From positions 1-64,000 of the forward strand of contig DASWRI010000084.1 of the NCBI GenBank assembly GCA_036403235.1: a stretch of DNA of 64,000 nt. Direction: 5' to 3'. Position numbers and translations under genes: made by a program. This document shows positions 60,773-64,000 of the stretch, in pieces. Below the pieces are notes generated by a model. It saw only the letters and a program-made list of their open reading frames with translations, was not told the DNA's origin and made no database searches. The number at the start of each line of letters is the position of its first letter. The first letter of the stretch is position 1. This stretch comes from JBGTFE01 sp036403235. GTDB taxonomy: Bacteria > Acidobacteriota > Blastocatellia > Pyrinomonadales > Pyrinomonadaceae.

Positions 60773-61528
60773 ATGAATTTCACGATTTTACATTTCGATT
60801 CAATCGATTCTACCAACACCGAAGCGTTAAATCAGGCAAAGCGCGGTGCGGCTGAAGGTTTGTGCGTGACGGCGAATCAGCAAACCGCTGGGCGCGGCCG
60901 GCACGGACGAACGTGGATTTCGCCGAAGGACGCCGGACTTTATTTCAGCATCGTTTTGCGCCCGCGCATCGAGACGCGCTTGCTGCCGCTTTTGACCTTG
61001 ATGAGCGCCGTCGCGGTTCACGACGCACTCGAAGAGCTTTTTAAAATCGAGTGCGACATCAAATGGGCGAACGACATTCACGTTCGAGATAAAAAAATTT
61101 GCGGGATTTTGGCGGAAACCGGCGAAACGTCGAAGGGTCTGGCGGTAATCGTCGGCGTCGGGATTAATCTGAAATCCTTGAATTTCCCGCCGGAACTCGA
61201 AGAAATCGCGACGTCAATCGAAGCGGAAACGGGAAAATTCCCTGACGCGAAAATTTTGCTGCAAACTATGACGCGCCGTTTGTCGGAATATTATGATTTG
61301 CTGCAAAGCGAGGGCGGCGCTGAAAAGATTCGCGCTGCATGGGCGCGAAAATCTTCGTATTTCGCAGGAAAAAGCGTCAAAGTCTCGCTGGCGAACAAAA
61401 CGATTTACGGCACGACGCGCGGCATCGAAGACAACGGCGCGCTGCGCGTCGAAACCGCCGACGGCGCGATTAAAATAATTCACGCGGGCGACGTAGAAAG
61501 AGTAAGGGCGGTGAGAAACGAAAAGTGA
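60773..61528 (+). CDS. birA: Biotin--[acetyl-CoA-carboxylase] ligase (BirA, no HTH)
   Basis: A 251-aa biotin protein ligase. The start is ATG 60773 with the opening MNFTILHFDSIDSTNTEALN. It contains the biotin/ATP loop GRGRHGRTWISP, the catalytic strand KWANDIHVRDKKICGILAET and VGVGINLK. A short SH3-like C-terminal domain (about 205-251, KSVKVSLANKTIYGTTRGIE) ends with RAVRNEK and a stop that lies in the AAAGTGA repeat. No DNA-binding HTH is present, so it should only biotinylate targets such as acetyl-CoA carboxylase. It follows egtD after a repeat-filled gap. Confidence 0.92.
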   Translation: MNFTILHFDSIDSTNTEALNQAKRGAAEGLCVTANQQTAGRGRHGRTWISPKDAGLYFSIVLRPRIETRLLPLLTLMSAVAVHDALEELFKIECDIKWANDIHVRDKKICGILAETGETSKGLAVIVGVGINLKSLNFPPELEEIATSIEAETGKFPDAKILLQTMTRRLSEYYDLLQSEGGAEKIRAAWARKSSYFAGKSVKVSLANKTIYGTTRGIEDNGALRVETADGAIKIIHAGDVERVRAVRNEK

Positions 61529-61588
61529 AAAGTGAAAAATTTAAGAACTTTCTTTCGTTTTTCACTTTTCACTTTTCACTTTTCACTG
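61520..61588. repeat. AAAGTGA / TTTCACT heptamer repeat hairpin
   Basis: Tandem AAAGTGA units at 61521-61537 are complementary to at least four TTTCACT units at 61559-61588 (TTTTTCACTTTTCACTTTTC). The birA stop (61526-61528) lies in the left arm and the element overlaps the last codons region of the minus-strand gene at 61583. Confidence 0.8.
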
Positions 61589-62257
61589 TATTTTTTGCCA
61601 CTGGTTCGGCATTATGTGATGACTTCCCCAGTTAAAGCCGGCGTTTGTGCGGGCGTCGTGGGAAGAGACGCGAATGGCCAGAAGCGCGCCGTAACCGTCG
61701 CCGGGTTTCGAGTCAATCCACCAGCCGGCGCTCGCGTCCCAGACCTTTATTTCGCGGTCGCGCACCAGAATCGCGCAGCCTTCGTGATAAATCAAATCGT
61801 TGTCAATCCAGCGGAGCTGCGAATCGCCGTTTTCGCTCCAGCTGCAAGACCATTGGCTGGTCGCAACTTCGGAAAATCTCTGAATCAGCTGCACGCGAAA
61901 GCTTTTGACGACGCGCGTGGTAAAAACTTCGTGCGCGAGAGCGGCCAGCGCGCCGCAATCGAGCGTGTTTTTACGCACGGCTTCGCACCAGAAAATCGGG
62001 AACGACGACGCGCCCCAGTTAAATTTCTGCCGCAGCCAGCGCGGGCCGGTAAAAACATTTCCGCCGTTGAGCTCGGAAAAATCCGTCGCCATTACCCACT
62101 CGCGCGCCATTTCGCAGCACAATTCGCCGTGATGCGAGATTTGCGACGGATGCCAGTCTTTCCATTTGTCGAAAACTTCGACGGTTTTCAATAAACCGCT
62201 TCCGTTTGTTTCAATTACACTTGTGTCTTTTATTTTACTAACCGCGTCCAAAAACAT
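61583..62257 (-). CDS. Putative transglutaminase-like protein in an ATP-grasp operon
   Basis: A 224-aa soluble protein with a good ribosome-binding site (GGAG) located inside the upstream gene; the two ORFs overlap by 20 nt. I do not find a named family. The residues C101 (LDCGALAALAHEV), H158 (IYHEGCAIL) and D174 (KVWDASAGWW) are spaced and motif-like as in the Cys-His-Asp triad of transglutaminase-like or cysteine-protease folds. It contains many Trp. Coupling to the ATP-grasp/decarboxylase fusion suggests joint action on a peptide or amino-acid conjugate. Confidence 0.65.
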   Translation of the reverse strand: MFLDAVSKIKDTSVIETNGSGLLKTVEVFDKWKDWHPSQISHHGELCCEMAREWVMATDFSELNGGNVFTGPRWLRQKFNWGASSFPIFWCEAVRKNTLDCGALAALAHEVFTTRVVKSFRVQLIQRFSEVATSQWSCSWSENGDSQLRWIDNDLIYHEGCAILVRDREIKVWDASAGWWIDSKPGDGYGALLAIRVSSHDARTNAGFNWGSHHIMPNQWQKIQ

Positions 62258-64000
62258 AACTCATACTCCTATCGTAAGCTCCGGCGTCGCAGAAGACGAG
62301 AATGTCGCCGACCTGCGCCGTTTCGGGCAATTCCACATTCGAGGCAACAATGTCGTGCTCCATACACAGCCGGCCGAGCAGCTGCGTTTTGCCCCGGTTT
62401 AGAGATTTCCAATCTCCGCCCGCCGTATCTTTGCACAAAATCCGGTGCGGGTAGAAAAAATACATCGGTAATTCGGCAATCGAGCCGTCGACGACGACTT
62501 CCTTAGCCTCGCCGAAAGCGTTTCTGATTTCCAGAATCTGCATCGCGACCGCCATCGAAGGCTGTGCCAGCGCTTTGCCCGGCTCGGAAAAGATTTGTTT
62601 GACGTTCGGCAGAAATTCGGGAATCATCTCGATTGCTTTTCTAAATTTTTCGCCCGCGTTTTTCTGCAAATCTTCGGGAAACCAGCCGCCGCCGATGTCC
62701 AAAACTTCGATGAGCCGGCCGGCCAGCGCTTCAATCGAGCCGCACCAGCGGAGCATCGATTCGAACAGATGCCACCACTGCCCGACGCCGACGTTGCTGC
62801 TCGCCATATGAAAATGAACGCCGAACTTGCATCCGCGCGGGAGACGCCGAATCGCTTCGATTAATTTCTGGAAAACTTCGGGCGTATCGACCGGAATTCC
62901 GAAACGCGAGTGAATATTCGGCGTTCTCAGGCGCACGCCGAGAAAACTCGTCTTCAGCTCGCCGCTTTCGACGCCTTCGATAACGCGATTTAATTCTTCA
63001 ATCGAATCGCAAAAAATGCTGTACAGCGCGCCTTCGGGCAGATTTTCCTTTTGCCACCATTTTCCCGGCCCGTTTAAAATCACCTGTTCGGGACGGAAGC
63101 CGACCGATAGCGCTTTTTGCACTTCCAGAAGACTGATTGCCTCGGCGAAAAAGCCCGATTCGAGAGCGAGCCTGATAAGCCGCTCGTCCGGATTTGTCTT
63201 GATGCTGTAAGCGTTATTGACCTTTATTTCCGGCGTCGCGAGCGCGGCGGCGAGCGCGGCGGCCTTGCTGAAATATTCGGCGGCCGTATTTTTGAGAAAA
63301 AGACTCGCCGGAGTCTGCATCTCGTCGAAATCCAATTCCCTCAAATCGTCGATAAACGTCGGCGGAACGTGTGCCGACTGCGGCTTTGTCTGTTGTTCTT
63401 TTCCGTTTTCATTTTCGGGAAAATCGAGGTCGTGCAGCCGACCGGCAAACTGGACGAGTCCCGACGGGTGTTTTAAGGAATGGCCGATTCTTCCGCCCAA
63501 CGGCTCGGGCAGCGGCGGCAGAGGAAATTCCGAGCGAACCGGAACTTCGAGCACGACGCGCGTAAATTCTTCGCCCGTCGCAATCGATTTTTGCGCCTTG
63601 ACGCCGGTTGCGCCTTCGACCAGCGCCGCCGGAATATTTCTTCCGGTAATCGTCGCGCCGTGAATCCATGCGGGAAAACGCGGATTCCATTCGAGCAGCC
63701 AGAGCTGATTTCCGGCGTCGCGCACCATTTCCAGCTCGGCGCCGCCCGTCCAATTTATTTTGCGTATGATTTCGCGCAGAGTCTCGCGGATTCCGTCTTC
63801 CACCTCGGAAACGTCGCCCGCCCACGTTTTGCTCAGTTCGGTCAAATCGCGTTTTCGCATCCGCACGCAGTCGAGCAACTCGCCTTTGTAAGCCGCCAGC
63901 GTGATTGATTCCTCATAGCCCGAAACGTGCTCCTGGAGAAAAAGCTTTTCCGTCGCCCAGGCGCTCGTAAGAATGTTTCGCATCTCCTCGAAACGCGACC
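62238..64000 (-). CDS. ATP-grasp / PLP-dependent (DAP/Orn/Arg-type) decarboxylase fusion, 5-prime end outside the window
   Basis: At least 587 residues, open through the right edge. The visible N-terminal part (about the first 150 residues) is the C-terminal half of an ATP-grasp ligase: INWTGGAELEMVRDAGNQLW then LEWNPRFPAWIHG gives the metal-binding E and N. The C-terminal region (about 225-581, counted from the ATG at 63983) is a fold-type III PLP enzyme of the diaminopimelate/ornithine decarboxylase type: Lys in NNAYSIKTNPDE, the HFHMASSN block, DIGGGWFPED, SEPGKALAQ and CDAGAYDRSMSYVFGRG. Reading frame upstream of 63983 gives further residues (SRFEEM), so the start is outside. Confidence 0.85.
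   Translation of the reverse strand, partial: SRFEEMRNILTSAWATEKLFLQEHVSGYEESITLAAYKGELLDCVRMRKRDLTELSKTWAGDVSEVEDGIRETLREIIRKINWTGGAELEMVRDAGNQLWLLEWNPRFPAWIHGATITGRNIPAALVEGATGVKAQKSIATGEEFTRVVLEVPVRSEFPLPPLPEPLGGRIGHSLKHPSGLVQFAGRLHDLDFPENENGKEQQTKPQSAHVPPTFIDDLRELDFDEMQTPASLFLKNTAAEYFSKAAALAAALATPEIKVNNAYSIKTNPDERLIRLALESGFFAEAISLLEVQKALSVGFRPEQVILNGPGKWWQKENLPEGALYSIFCDSIEELNRVIEGVESGELKTSFLGVRLRTPNIHSRFGIPVDTPEVFQKLIEAIRRLPRGCKFGVHFHMASSNVGVGQWWHLFESMLRWCGSIEALAGRLIEVLDIGGGWFPEDLQKNAGEKFRKAIEMIPEFLPNVKQIFSEPGKALAQPSMAVAMQILEIRNAFGEAKEVVVDGSIAELPMYFFYPHRILCKDTAGGDWKSLNRGKTQLLGRLCMEHDIVASNVELPETAQVGDILVFCDAGAYDRSMSYVFGRG

Noticed and set aside
1..64000. tRNA or rRNA genes
   Set aside because: I scanned the gaps for cloverleaf-like patterns and T-loop wording and saw none. 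Without a covariance search a missed case is possible.

Overview
The window looks like chromosome of an acidobacterium, most plausibly class Blastocatellia. This is an inference from gene content: a triple-FHA ABC transporter, zinc-ribbon and PEGA Ser/Thr kinases, a fused AroD-AroE, an EgtB-EgtD pair, PepSY proteins, and short RimJ-like and DUF2203 genes. No rRNA or tRNA gene and no IS element were seen. Most of the window is near 50 percent GC by eye. The block from about 25.7 to 38.4 kb is clearly AT-richer, with sample lines near 30 percent GC.

Layout. 0.1-2.1 kb: the end of a surface-polysaccharide locus (sugar transferase, DegT aminotransferase). 3.1-13.2 kb: an OmpR-type two-component system, a PAP2 phosphatase, two PepSY proteins and a complete tripartite RND efflux system (TolC-like, membrane-fusion protein, RND pump). 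13.2-25.7 kb: housekeeping and metabolic genes (TspO-like protein, AroDE, ThiF-type E1 enzyme, NDH-2, GNAT, beta-propeller protein, SDR, RlmB, zinc-ribbon proteins, NYN ribonuclease, DUF2203).

25.7-37.6 kb holds nine minus-strand genes spaced -11 to +29 nt apart, so almost certainly one operon. In transcription order they are: a VWA-like lipoprotein; a small polytopic membrane protein; an FtsZ/tubulin-like GTPase; a 1177-residue protein with an actin/Hsp70 ATPase domain; two single-span or double-span membrane proteins sharing a duplicated cytoplasmic C-terminal domain; a MotA/ExbB/ZorA-like channel with a long coiled-coil tail; a MotB/OmpA-like (ZorB-like) stator partner; and a retropepsin-like lipoprotein. 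I do not recognise this combination as a named system. It reads as an ion-driven, peptidoglycan-anchored envelope machine coupled to an actin-like plus tubulin-like cytoskeletal pair, and it is the main candidate for a new system here.

38.5-52.4 kb: RDD zinc-ribbon protein, RqcH, TlpA-like lipoprotein, then a signalling block (triple-FHA ABC transporter, a Ser/Thr pseudokinase, a TPR protein, and an active Ser/Thr kinase with PEGA and FGE-type domains). 52.5-64 kb: LeuRS carrying a 21-nt in-frame tandem repeat, a HEAT protein, PilT, ergothioneine genes egtB-egtD, BirA, and a two-gene operon of unknown product (transglutaminase-like protein plus an ATP-grasp/PLP-decarboxylase fusion) that runs off the window.

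A second theme is short repetitive DNA. About fifteen inverted or heptamer-tandem repeats of several unrelated sequence families, with the same architecture, sit exactly at gene boundaries. Several supply stop codons, start codons or a signal-peptide N-region to neighbouring genes. Two separate 21-nt tandem arrays are also present, one inside leuS. None of these repeats was seen inside the 25.7-37.6 kb operon.
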